Made by a program: the position numbers and the translations under genes. From IMG/VR virus record IMGVR_UViG_3300042691_017990, positions 1 through 52,863 of that record: DNA of 52,863 nucleotides; one strand, given 5' to 3'. Below the pieces are notes generated by a model. It saw only the letters and a program-made list of their open reading frames with translations, had not been told where the DNA came from and did no database searches. This document shows positions 1 to 7,772 of this stretch, one piece after another (the stretch's first letter is position 1; every line of letters begins with the position of its first letter). This DNA is from a virus.

Positions 1-1126
1 AGAAAGTGTTTTGATAATCTCTATCAATAATTTGTTGTAGTGTTCCCCAACCAATGTTGTTATTTTCTACAACAAGCAACGCACTGTTATATTCAGTTGC
101 AATTGCCACCAACAAGTTACCATAATCTTTGGTAGTTAACTGACCCTTATACTCCGCTACTTGTGTCAATGTGTCAACATCAAATACATGAAATGCACTA
201 TAGTCAGCACCATCACCACGAGCACAGTCAGCAGATACGATATAGTTTTTGCTATTGTCTGGACGATCCCAAATCCACAAATCTTGACTTGCTCCACGTT
301 TTTCAACTGGATCTTTAATGTAAGTTTGTTTGTAAAACTCAAGAGTATCAACCGACACAACTTGATTACCAGATGTTGAAAAGTCACAATCACACTCTTG
401 AGCAGCACCTTTTACACCAGACAATTCAGTTTGTTTGTCACGCCAAGCTTGATCACGTTCTGGATGTAAATGCCATGGTAATCTAATTGTATTGAAACCA
501 TTCTCTCCAGCTTCGGCAGCAACCCATGTCTTGTGGAAAAAGTTACCAACACCATTAGGGGTCGATAACAAAATAGCTCTACCACCAGTTGACAACGTAT
601 ACTGAGCAGACAACCAAATTTCTTCAATACCATCAATGAATGCAGCTTCGTCAATGATTAGAAGTGACAATGCGGCAGAACGACCTGCGGTTCCAGCACT
701 TGACACAGCTTTAATTTGAGAACCATTTTTAAGACGTAGTGACAAACGATTATCTTCTACACATGGAACTTTTAACCATGTAGGAAGATTGTCATTGGCA
801 AATCTAACCTTTGTAACAATTTCTTTTGCAGTCTCTTGCGTGATACTGATGATCAAAATGTTCTTGTCTGTATGGAACGTCATCAACCACAAACTATATG
901 CTGCCGTCAAAGTAGAAATACCCATCTGACGACTCTTTAGAATGATGTTGAGACTATGATCCACCATGTCTTGTAGAGCACCTTCTTGGAAGGGATACAA
1001 GTCAAAGTTGCAGGTTCCCTTGACGGGATGTTGAATTTTGACATACTTCTTCATGAAGTATATCGGATTTTCAACACACTTCTTATACTCCTGCTTTATT
1101 ATTTCTCTTAGATTTTGCTGACTCAT
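1..1126 (-). CDS. Terminase large subunit (partial, C-terminus beyond window)
   Basis: ATP-driven DNA packaging motor and headful nuclease, T4 gp17 family, acting at the portal. The first 375 residues are present and the reading frame runs off the window edge. Visible motifs: a Walker A-like segment SRQMGIST at residues 65-72, in which the usual P-loop lysine is Ile and a lysine sits just upstream at 64; Walker B LLIIDE at 155-160; coupling motif LLSTPNG at 186-192; and the RNase H-fold nuclease with D300 in VSADCARGDGADYS and E354 in VVENNNIGWG. T4 gp17 is about 610 residues, so roughly 200 residues are missing. The ATG at 1126-1124 lies inside the 3' end of the upstream zinc-ribbon gene (44 bp overlap), indicating translational coupling. 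The assignment is secure. Confidence 0.93.
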   Translation of the reverse strand, partial: MSQQNLREIIKQEYKKCVENPIYFMKKYVKIQHPVKGTCNFDLYPFQEGALQDMVDHSLNIILKSRQMGISTLTAAYSLWLMTFHTDKNILIISITQETAKEIVTKVRFANDNLPTWLKVPCVEDNRLSLRLKNGSQIKAVSSAGTAGRSAALSLLIIDEAAFIDGIEEIWLSAQYTLSTGGRAILLSTPNGVGNFFHKTWVAAEAGENGFNTIRLPWHLHPERDQAWRDKQTELSGVKGAAQECDCDFSTSGNQVVSVDTLEFYKQTYIKDPVEKRGASQDLWIWDRPDNSKNYIVSADCARGDGADYSAFHVFDVDTLTQVAEYKGQLTTKDYGNLLVAIATEYNSALLVVENNNIGWGTLQQIIDRDYQNTF

Positions 1127-1730
1127 ATTCTTTTTCTAAATTGTCAATAAACGTGTCGATTTCTGACAATCTAGCATTTACATACTCAAGATCCTTCAAA
1201 ACATCTTGTTTGATCTTATCAAGACCGGTCTCACCCTCCCACTTTTCTATAGAACCATCTTCGTTGATAAACTCAAGAGGTTTACCCTCTTTTTCTTCAC
1301 ACCACTTGAGAGTTTCATCAAACTTCTTTTTGTATTCAGACAAAATTGCTTTCTCATTCTTAAAGTCACGGATCTTGTCAAAGTATTCCCAAGTTCCATC
1401 CATCTTCATCTTAGTTTCATTGTTAGTGAAACAGTCATAACACAAATGTGTCTTGGGCCAAACTTGTGAATCCAAATAGTTACCCCAACGAACGTCGGCA
1501 CTACATTGCTTACAAATTTGTTTGTTGTCGATTATAACCTTCTTTGGAACTCGACGTTTACTACCATTCTTCCAAACCCATTTACGACCTTGACCATCCT
1601 CCCACTCTTCACCTTCTTTACGTGTGGCGTTATTTATGTCTTCGGTGTAACCAACTTGTATAAATGGTCGATTTCCGTCCAGATAATCTTTTACAATCTC
1701 CAGATTGCTTTTGCCTTGTGCTCTTTTCAT
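1083..1730 (-). CDS. Zinc-ribbon protein upstream of terminase; possible small terminase or accessory
   Basis: A 215-residue protein I do not recognise as a named family. A CKQC pair and a CYDC pair about 45 residues apart form a likely four-cysteine zinc ribbon in the middle; the C-terminal third is charged and predicted helical or coiled coil, ending in a basic tail. The ATG at 1730 is preferred over an upstream in-frame TTG. The 3' end overlaps the large terminase start by 44 bp, the position where many T4-like phages place the small terminase subunit gp16, but no gp16-specific sequence signature is visible. It could equally be an HNH-like or DNA-binding accessory protein. The positional inference is weak. 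Confidence 0.55.
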   Translation of the reverse strand: MKRAQGKSNLEIVKDYLDGNRPFIQVGYTEDINNATRKEGEEWEDGQGRKWVWKNGSKRRVPKKVIIDNKQICKQCSADVRWGNYLDSQVWPKTHLCYDCFTNNETKMKMDGTWEYFDKIRDFKNEKAILSEYKKKFDETLKWCEEKEGKPLEFINEDGSIEKWEGETGLDKIKQDVLKDLEYVNARLSEIDTFIDNLEKEYESAKSKRNNKAGV

Positions 1731-1748
1731 AACCAATATTTATTTATT

Positions 1749-2801
1749 TTATTTCCCAAAACCACTTTGTAGTCCCTTAATAATGAAACTACCAGTTATT
1801 TTAAATGGACTACTGTGAATACTAGGATCTCTGACCACGATTCCTTCGTGTTTTTCAAGATCACCAATTTCACTAGTAGCATTCTTTAATATTTCATCAC
1901 CAAGTTTGATTGTTGCCAAATATACAACTGTATCATTGACAACTTTATCTATATCTTGTCCCTCAAAATCCATAGCAATATTCTTACTAGCAACAGCCTT
2001 TTGGAACTGTTCACGGGTAATCAATGGTGTTTGAATATTTACATCTTTTAACCAATCCTTCAAACTCTTTGTGACTGGATTGCCTTGTGGATACAAAGTA
2101 ACCTTTTCACCGAGTGGTTTGGAGAGGTTTGGCTTGGTCTTAAACTTGGTGTCAACACTACCCAATACCTTAAATCCACGTTTCTTAGCAAACACATTCA
2201 ACTTATTGATATATGATTGCATGACTGTCTTATCATAAGGAATTTCAGTAGCTACTCTGGATTTGACACTACCATCCTTACCAAACGTCTTGGGTTTGAT
2301 TTCTTTCAAACCGTGAATTGCCAAGAAGTTACCAATGTCTTCGTAACCCAAAACATTTGTTTGTCCCTCAACATATTCAACGTTCAACAAAATGTTTGGA
2401 TTGTTCAACAAACCAAGAGCCTTCAATTCGTTTGTTGTTGATGGAATTGCATCATCAAAAATTTGAATTACAGTAGAACCAATCTTGATGAATCCATGTT
2501 CAGCACCTGTTTCTGGATTTGGTAAAAATCTAGCAGATAGATCTTGTGGACGCATTCCCTTGATGTCTAATGGTTTTGCACTACCACGGTCCATCACAAA
2601 TTCTCCATTAACTAAACGAATACTTGCATTAACACCGTCAATCTTTACACTGCCAGTTCCCTTTTCCAAAGAATTAATGGACTTTTGAAAGATATCAACT
2701 AGTTGTTTTCCGTTGGATGCAAAGTCAAATGGATGTTCCATGTGGCCACCAGCACCACCTTCTCTAAGAACTTCCGACAAAATATTACTCAGCTTTATCA
2801 T
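1749..2801 (-). CDS. ATP-dependent RNA/DNA ligase-like nucleotidyltransferase with capsid-leader-like N-terminus
   Basis: A 350-residue protein of the covalent nucleotidyltransferase (ligase/capping) superfamily. Motif I is KIDG at residues 53-56 (K53 the presumed adenylated lysine), motif III is VEYVEG at 141-146, motif IV is EGIVVRD at 319-325 and motif V is FKITGSFIIKG at 333-343, in the family order and spacing for one adenylation domain. No separate OB or zinc domain is evident after motif V, which resembles compact RNA ligases more than replicative DNA ligases. The first ten residues, MIKLSNILSE, resemble the T4 internal-protein capsid-targeting peptide (MKTYQEFIAE) and end in the L-x-E prohead protease consensus; see the finding. 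The start overlaps the 3' end of the upstream reductase gene by 17 bp. Substrate (RNA or DNA) is unknown. Confidence 0.72.
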   Translation of the reverse strand: MIKLSNILSEVLREGGAGGHMEHPFDFASNGKQLVDIFQKSINSLEKGTGSVKIDGVNASIRLVNGEFVMDRGSAKPLDIKGMRPQDLSARFLPNPETGAEHGFIKIGSTVIQIFDDAIPSTTNELKALGLLNNPNILLNVEYVEGQTNVLGYEDIGNFLAIHGLKEIKPKTFGKDGSVKSRVATEIPYDKTVMQSYINKLNVFAKKRGFKVLGSVDTKFKTKPNLSKPLGEKVTLYPQGNPVTKSLKDWLKDVNIQTPLITREQFQKAVASKNIAMDFEGQDIDKVVNDTVVYLATIKLGDEILKNATSEIGDLEKHEGIVVRDPSIHSSPFKITGSFIIKGLQSGFGK

Positions 2802-3567
2802 ATGGTTTAATAAATGTTTTTTCGAATGTAGATACGCCTTTTAAGTATGAACGTTTGGTTTCATCAAGGGCATCATCTGTAAATTGCCAATTCCAAAACA
2901 ATTGGTCTGGTGTCTTGAATCCAAAAAATTCAAGAACACTCTTTTGTGTTTGAACAACGTGTTTACCATTCCAGTTCTGACCAACAGCAATAAATCCAGC
3001 ATCAATATCTTTAACTAGATTGGACTCACCCAAAGTCGAGTGTCTATTTTCAATCCAAGTCAAACGTTCAATCAACTTTTGATAATAACCGTTGGCTTGA
3101 CCCCATCTGACACTTGCAAAAAATAATACACAATCACTCTCAAACAACTCCTTACTGATCTTCCAAAGTTCGTCACCCTTCTCATTTACACTAGCCCAAC
3201 AACGATGATGACCACTTGGATTTTGTTCTTTGTTTTTCAATAAAGCACCAATTGTTCCACAATGGTTGCCACCAAACTCTTTGTTGCTACTCACATTACC
3301 TTCACATGGAACGATGTGTAGTTTTGTTGTGTCAATCAATGTTACTTTTTCTTTGCCAAGCAACTCTTGAATTTTAATGGCTAACTGACTGCTTTTTGGA
3401 ACATCGTCTTTATGTTGAGACCAACGATTACTTGTAGTCAATAGTAACACTTTGTTTTTACTACGCAAATAATCCATGGTCTTCTTGTATTTTTTAGCAT
3501 ACAAGTCCATGTCTTGTTCACTTGCTGGCAATTTAGCCTCTGTTAGAAGGTCTGATAGACTAATCAT
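2785..3567 (-). CDS. Flavodoxin-fold NAD(P)H:FMN reductase-like protein with capsid-leader-like N-terminus
   Basis: A 260-residue protein. After a 35-residue lead, KVLLLTTSNRW (about residues 39-49) looks like the first beta strand and phosphate loop of the NADPH-dependent FMN reductase/flavodoxin fold; LFESDCVLFFASVRWGQANGYYQKLIERL (split here only for description) matches the second FMN-contact region of that family, and KDIDAGFIAVGQNWNGK a later strand. A Cys/His-rich stretch (PCEGN, GGNHC, HHRCW) could hold a metal or Fe-S site, as in iron-sulfur flavoproteins, but this is speculative. The N-terminus MISLSDLLTE/A fits the T4 capsid-targeting and L-x-E cleavage pattern. The gene is the first after the terminator at 3644-3665, with the ATATTTAT element 5 nt before its ATG and no clear Shine-Dalgarno. 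Confidence 0.6.
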   Translation of the reverse strand: MISLSDLLTEAKLPASEQDMDLYAKKYKKTMDYLRSKNKVLLLTTSNRWSQHKDDVPKSSQLAIKIQELLGKEKVTLIDTTKLHIVPCEGNVSSNKEFGGNHCGTIGALLKNKEQNPSGHHRCWASVNEKGDELWKISKELFESDCVLFFASVRWGQANGYYQKLIERLTWIENRHSTLGESNLVKDIDAGFIAVGQNWNGKHVVQTQKSVLEFFGFKTPDQLFWNWQFTDDALDETKRSYLKGVSTFEKTFIKPYDKAE

Positions 3568-3572
3568 CGCAT

Positions 3573-3580
3573 ATAAATAT
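3573..3580 (-). promoter_or_regulatory. ATATTTAT element, candidate late promoter
   Basis: The coding strand reads ATATTTAT, then 5 nt, then the ATG at 3567. It lies between the sheath terminator and the reductase gene, so transcription must restart here or read through. Confidence 0.5.
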
Positions 3581-3643
3581 GTGGTGTTCTCAAAAAATAT
3601 CTATATTAATTTATCAATCTAGTCTGTTCAAATAAACAAAAAA

Positions 3644-3665
3644 CCCCGGCTTTTTAGGGCCGGGG
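3644..3665 (-). terminator. Rho-independent terminator after the sheath gene
   Basis: Minus-strand hairpin with a 7-bp GC stem (CCCCGGC/GCCGGGG) and an 8-nt loop, followed in the transcript by a run of six T. It lies 23 bp beyond the sheath stop codon. Confidence 0.9.
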
Positions 3666-3687
3666 TCTTGATTTAGTTTACTCTAGG

Positions 3688-6600
3688 TTATTCACCGAAA
3701 GTAGCACCAGTTGGCAGAATGTTGAAGTCAAGCAATATGAATTCAGCAGTTCTGGTTGGTTGAATGAAGATTTGACCGTAAAGAATATTGCGATCAATCA
3801 AGTCAGGAGTGTTGTTTTCAGCATCCATCTTAACTTGGTAAGCATAGATACCGTTACGTTGTTGAACACTCTCCAAGTATGGATTGACGATACTCAAGAA
3901 ACGGTTACGTGTAGCAGCTACGTTTTGTTCGAAGACCAAGTAGTTGCTTGAACTTGCGATAAACTTCTTCAAGTTGATCAACAAGCGACGAACATTCACA
4001 CGATCCAAGGCACTTGGTTGGATTTGAAGAGTCTTTTGACCCCAAACCACGATACCTTGACCTGGGAATGCGGCAATTGGATTGACACGGTTCTCATAGA
4101 GAGTGTCACGTTCAGCATGAGTCAATCTGTCAAGAACTTGAACAGCTTGTGGGATTCCACCACGGTTTAGACCGGCTGGAGCATACCATTCAGCAGCTGC
4201 GTTGTCGTTAGCGGCATAAACCGATGGCAACACCACAGAAGGTGGAACACTGATAATCTTGTTCAAGTTAGTGTCGAGGATCTTGACCCATGGGTAGTAA
4301 GTTGCGACGTAGTTACTATCAATTGTAGCAACCGTGTTGATTGCGGCATTGATCAAACCTACGCTTTGGTTACTTGCTGGGAACACCACGTTATCCATGA
4401 TGTAGAAACAATCTCCACGAGCTTCACACATATCAATGGTGATCTCGGTGACATAGCTGTGTTGTTCACGGAAGATACCTGGCAACACGATCAAGTTGAT
4501 ATCAAACTCATCGGCGTTACCGAGAGCAGTGATACATTGCTTGTATGCGATACTACCTGGGCTTGTAATGTTTGTGCAATCCAAACCTTGGGTATTACCA
4601 GCAGTGATGTCAGATCCAACGTTGATTGGAATTGCTGGCCATTGACCATCAAATCCACCTTGGAATCCAATCACGAACTTACGAAGTCTTACATAAGTAG
4701 ATTCGTTGACTGGATCGTATACTGAAGGAATACTACCACTCAAACTTGGAGCGAGCAACGAGCCTGTGCTTGCTGCTACACCTTGAGCATAGTATGAACA
4801 ATCAGCTGTTCCCCATACCTTGGCTTCAAGATCGAAGTCGATGTTTTCACCGTTTTGATCTGCACCACCGTAGTATGGAAGTGGCTTGAAGTATTGCTTT
4901 GTATCGTTCTCAATACCAACTCCGAACGAAGCGGTAGGATATAGAGCAGAGATTTCAGCTCCACTTTCTGGAACTTCACCGAACACTGTTCCCGATGGAT
5001 ACTTACCAGGTCCAAGACCATAGATAGATGCCTTACTGTAACGAACTGCTGGCAACAAGTTACCAAGAGTTCCGTCTACTGGAGTTGAATATGATTCGAA
5101 ACCGTATGGAACAACCGATTGTGGGTATGCCACATCAGTCATTTCGATACGAACATACTTACTCAAGTTTACGTAAGTTCCGTATTCTACGATCTTACTG
5201 GTGTTCGTAATGTAAGCATAACGATCACCAATACGACGTGCAACAAAGTTTGCACTGTCTGGATCAAGGTTCAAGTTTTGGAAGATTTCGAGATACTTAG
5301 GACGCTTATCGGTGTCACTGTAAGCACGAACAGCAAGAGTGAATGAACCCCAGTTGCTGCCTGGAACAGTTCCGGCCAACTTAACGTTGCTAATTTCGAT
5401 CTTATACTTCTTGTTGCTCAAGCTACCATCACTTAGAGTGTGAACCTTGAACAACTTGAACTTGGTAGGAACAGCAACTTCATCAGCGCTTCCCTTGAAT
5501 GGAGCAATTTGTTGACTGTAGATCCATGGTGTCTTAGCATTTGTGATAGCAAATTGTGAATCACCACTGTTAGGATCTAGTGAGTATTGATCCAAGAACT
5601 TCATAGACTCACCAACACTGAACGAAGCAGATGGAGCAGTTGCTACTTGCAATCTCCAACCACCACCCTCCGCATTTGGACGGGTCTTTTCAGCAACGAA
5701 TCTCTTGATGGTATCTTCGAAGAGGATGTAGTTATAAGCAGCCTCAATCTTTTGACCAGCAATTTGCTTAGAAGGATTACCAACAGTTGGATCAATTCCG
5801 AAAACGTCCTTGATGTAGTTGTTGTCGTCTTCATTCAAACTGAAGTCATAGTAACCATAGGTTCCGTCAGAAACGTTACCATCAGTATCAGTCCAGTTGT
5901 ATCTCAAGATAAGTTGATAAACGTTGTCGTTTGGATTTACAATACCTTGATATGGATATATTGAACTGGTCAATTGACTTACAGCAGAGGTATCGAATCC
6001 GTATACTTCATAGTCGCTACTGAATTGTGTCGAAGCATTTTGGGTGTTTGCCAAAACTGCGAGCACAACTGGTGAACGACCAGTAGTAGATGGATTACAT
6101 GGATCAGATCCACCCGAACCATCAGCTTGGAAGTTTCCTGTAAATGCTCCGTAAGAACCACTCACAAGACCCAAGAATCTCAATGCGGCACCGCAAGTTG
6201 CGGCACTACGAACAGTGGCAAAACTACCACTCTTGACATACAATGTGCTTGTAGCATCAAATGTATCTTGATCATATGCCAATGTAATATTGGTTATAGC
6301 ACCACCAATATTCAACAAGCTTGAAGTCAACAAGAAGGAAACTTCAGTGCTTTCTTGAATTGCTCGAGCAATTTGTGTTTGTGGTGTAGCTGTGCTACTT
6401 CCTTGAGCACTAGAACTCAAGAAGAAATACAAACCAACAGATCCCGAAGGTGCCAAGTTGCCACCATCATCGAAGTATCTGCTGAGTTGTGCAGTTTCTA
6501 CTGTTCCAAGACTTACTTGTTTACCAGCATACAACTTACTACCACTCAAGTTACCAGTTCCATCATAGTTGGCTGGGAAACCACTGGTCAATGCGGCACT

Positions 6601-7659
6601 ACCAAATCTTGCATTGATACTACCACTAATTGTCAAGTATGAACAATCAAATGTTGAATAAAGATGTGGCGAGAATGCGGTGTTCGCACCAGTTTCTCTG
6701 TGAGAACACAACTTTGCATTTGCACCAACACTTGTATCCAATACTACGAATGGGAACTTGACTTGTTGATTATTGATCTTAGTTACCGAAGCAGTCAAAT
6801 AAGATCCAGATCCGGCTGGGAATCCGGCCACAATGTTGCCCGTAATACCACTATCTATCAAAATAGAGGTAAATGCACCAGAACCAGACTTGAAAATATA
6901 TCCACTTGGTGCCCATTGTGTGATATCAAACCATGCCAAAGCATAGTCAGAACCACCACCCGAAGGAGTTACCTTTAGTCCGTTATCAACAATCGAAGCA
7001 CTAAATGCTGAATCAGCATTATATGTAGTCAAACTTACCAATTGATAAGCATCTTTCAATGCTACAAGAGAAGCAGACAAACTGTTGATGTCTGGCAAAC
7101 TTGAATTTGCACCAACGAAATCAGCAATTTCTTGATTTGTAGTGTTAGAACCTGTGATCCAGATACCTGCGAGAGGGTTTGTTCTAGTTAGAGCGTTTGG
7201 TTGAATTTCCCATGATGATGCGCTGTGAACATATTGAATGTTCGCAGTATAGTCATCACTGTTCAAATACATGAACGAAGCAGTGGTCAAAGCACCAATG
7301 TCTGCTGTTCTCAACCATTGACCTGGCTCAGCATAAACCACCAATGGGTTCTTTTGCCAGTAACCAGTCAATCCACCAACACGGACGATAGTTACAACGC
7401 CTTGTTGAATGAGATATTCTTTTGCAGTGTAGGGACCGTAGTATACACCGTCAGCAATACCGAAGCGTTGTTCTAGTGTTGCTACGTCAGTTATAATATT
7501 TGGGTAAAACGCAGGTCCGTCAGCAAACGGAGCCACGATTGCACCACCGATGTTGGCTACGCCTTGGGCTAGCCCCGATAAGTCATTTTCTCTGGTGAAT
7601 ACACCAGGACTTACTATTTGTTGTGTTGGACTCCAGCGTCCACCTTCTTGAATTGGCAT
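3688..7659 (-). CDS. Contractile tail sheath protein (very long, 1323 aa)
   Basis: Forms the contractile outer tube of the tail, gp18 family. The N-terminus (SPGVFTRENDLSG, then GPAFYPNIITDVATLEQRFG) and the C-terminus (TLYENRVNPIAAFPGQGIVVWGQKTL, followed by VNVRRLLINLKKFI and a final RTAEFILLDFNI) are the conserved sheath core. At 1323 residues it is about twice T4 gp18 (659 residues); the excess sits in the middle (roughly residues 120-1050) and is Ser/Thr/Gly-rich, probably surface-exposed insertion domains. A good Shine-Dalgarno (AAAGGA) precedes the ATG by about 10 nt, and the ATATTTAT element lies 56 nt upstream. It is transcribed alone: its own terminator follows. Confidence 0.92.
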   Translation of the reverse strand: MPIQEGGRWSPTQQIVSPGVFTRENDLSGLAQGVANIGGAIVAPFADGPAFYPNIITDVATLEQRFGIADGVYYGPYTAKEYLIQQGVVTIVRVGGLTGYWQKNPLVVYAEPGQWLRTADIGALTTASFMYLNSDDYTANIQYVHSASSWEIQPNALTRTNPLAGIWITGSNTTNQEIADFVGANSSLPDINSLSASLVALKDAYQLVSLTTYNADSAFSASIVDNGLKVTPSGGGSDYALAWFDITQWAPSGYIFKSGSGAFTSILIDSGITGNIVAGFPAGSGSYLTASVTKINNQQVKFPFVVLDTSVGANAKLCSHRETGANTAFSPHLYSTFDCSYLTISGSINARFGSAALTSGFPANYDGTGNLSGSKLYAGKQVSLGTVETAQLSRYFDDGGNLAPSGSVGLYFFLSSSAQGSSTATPQTQIARAIQESTEVSFLLTSSLLNIGGAITNITLAYDQDTFDATSTLYVKSGSFATVRSAATCGAALRFLGLVSGSYGAFTGNFQADGSGGSDPCNPSTTGRSPVVLAVLANTQNASTQFSSDYEVYGFDTSAVSQLTSSIYPYQGIVNPNDNVYQLILRYNWTDTDGNVSDGTYGYYDFSLNEDDNNYIKDVFGIDPTVGNPSKQIAGQKIEAAYNYILFEDTIKRFVAEKTRPNAEGGGWRLQVATAPSASFSVGESMKFLDQYSLDPNSGDSQFAITNAKTPWIYSQQIAPFKGSADEVAVPTKFKLFKVHTLSDGSLSNKKYKIEISNVKLAGTVPGSNWGSFTLAVRAYSDTDKRPKYLEIFQNLNLDPDSANFVARRIGDRYAYITNTSKIVEYGTYVNLSKYVRIEMTDVAYPQSVVPYGFESYSTPVDGTLGNLLPAVRYSKASIYGLGPGKYPSGTVFGEVPESGAEISALYPTASFGVGIENDTKQYFKPLPYYGGADQNGENIDFDLEAKVWGTADCSYYAQGVAASTGSLLAPSLSGSIPSVYDPVNESTYVRLRKFVIGFQGGFDGQWPAIPINVGSDITAGNTQGLDCTNITSPGSIAYKQCITALGNADEFDINLIVLPGIFREQHSYVTEITIDMCEARGDCFYIMDNVVFPASNQSVGLINAAINTVATIDSNYVATYYPWVKILDTNLNKIISVPPSVVLPSVYAANDNAAAEWYAPAGLNRGGIPQAVQVLDRLTHAERDTLYENRVNPIAAFPGQGIVVWGQKTLQIQPSALDRVNVRRLLINLKKFIASSSNYLVFEQNVAATRNRFLSIVNPYLESVQQRNGIYAYQVKMDAENNTPDLIDRNILYGQIFIQPTRTAEFILLDFNILPTGATFGE

Positions 7660-7715
7660 AATTTATGTTCCTTTCAGAGTGTCAACTTAACTTTTCCAAA
7701 AGTTATGTTTACTTT

Positions 7716-7723
7716 ATAAATAT
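7716..7723 (-). promoter_or_regulatory. ATATTTAT element upstream of sheath gene
   Basis: Coding-strand ATATTTAT lies 56 nt before the sheath ATG. Unlike most copies it leaves room for a 5' leader, and this gene does have a Shine-Dalgarno (AAAGGA). Confidence 0.5.
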
Positions 7724-7772
7724 TGCCAAAAAAGTGGAACACCTAACTATTTATATCCTCTTTAACTTTTTT

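Noticed and set aside
1-1126. Intein or intron in the terminase gene
   Set aside because: All ATPase and nuclease motifs follow in normal spacing in one uninterrupted frame.
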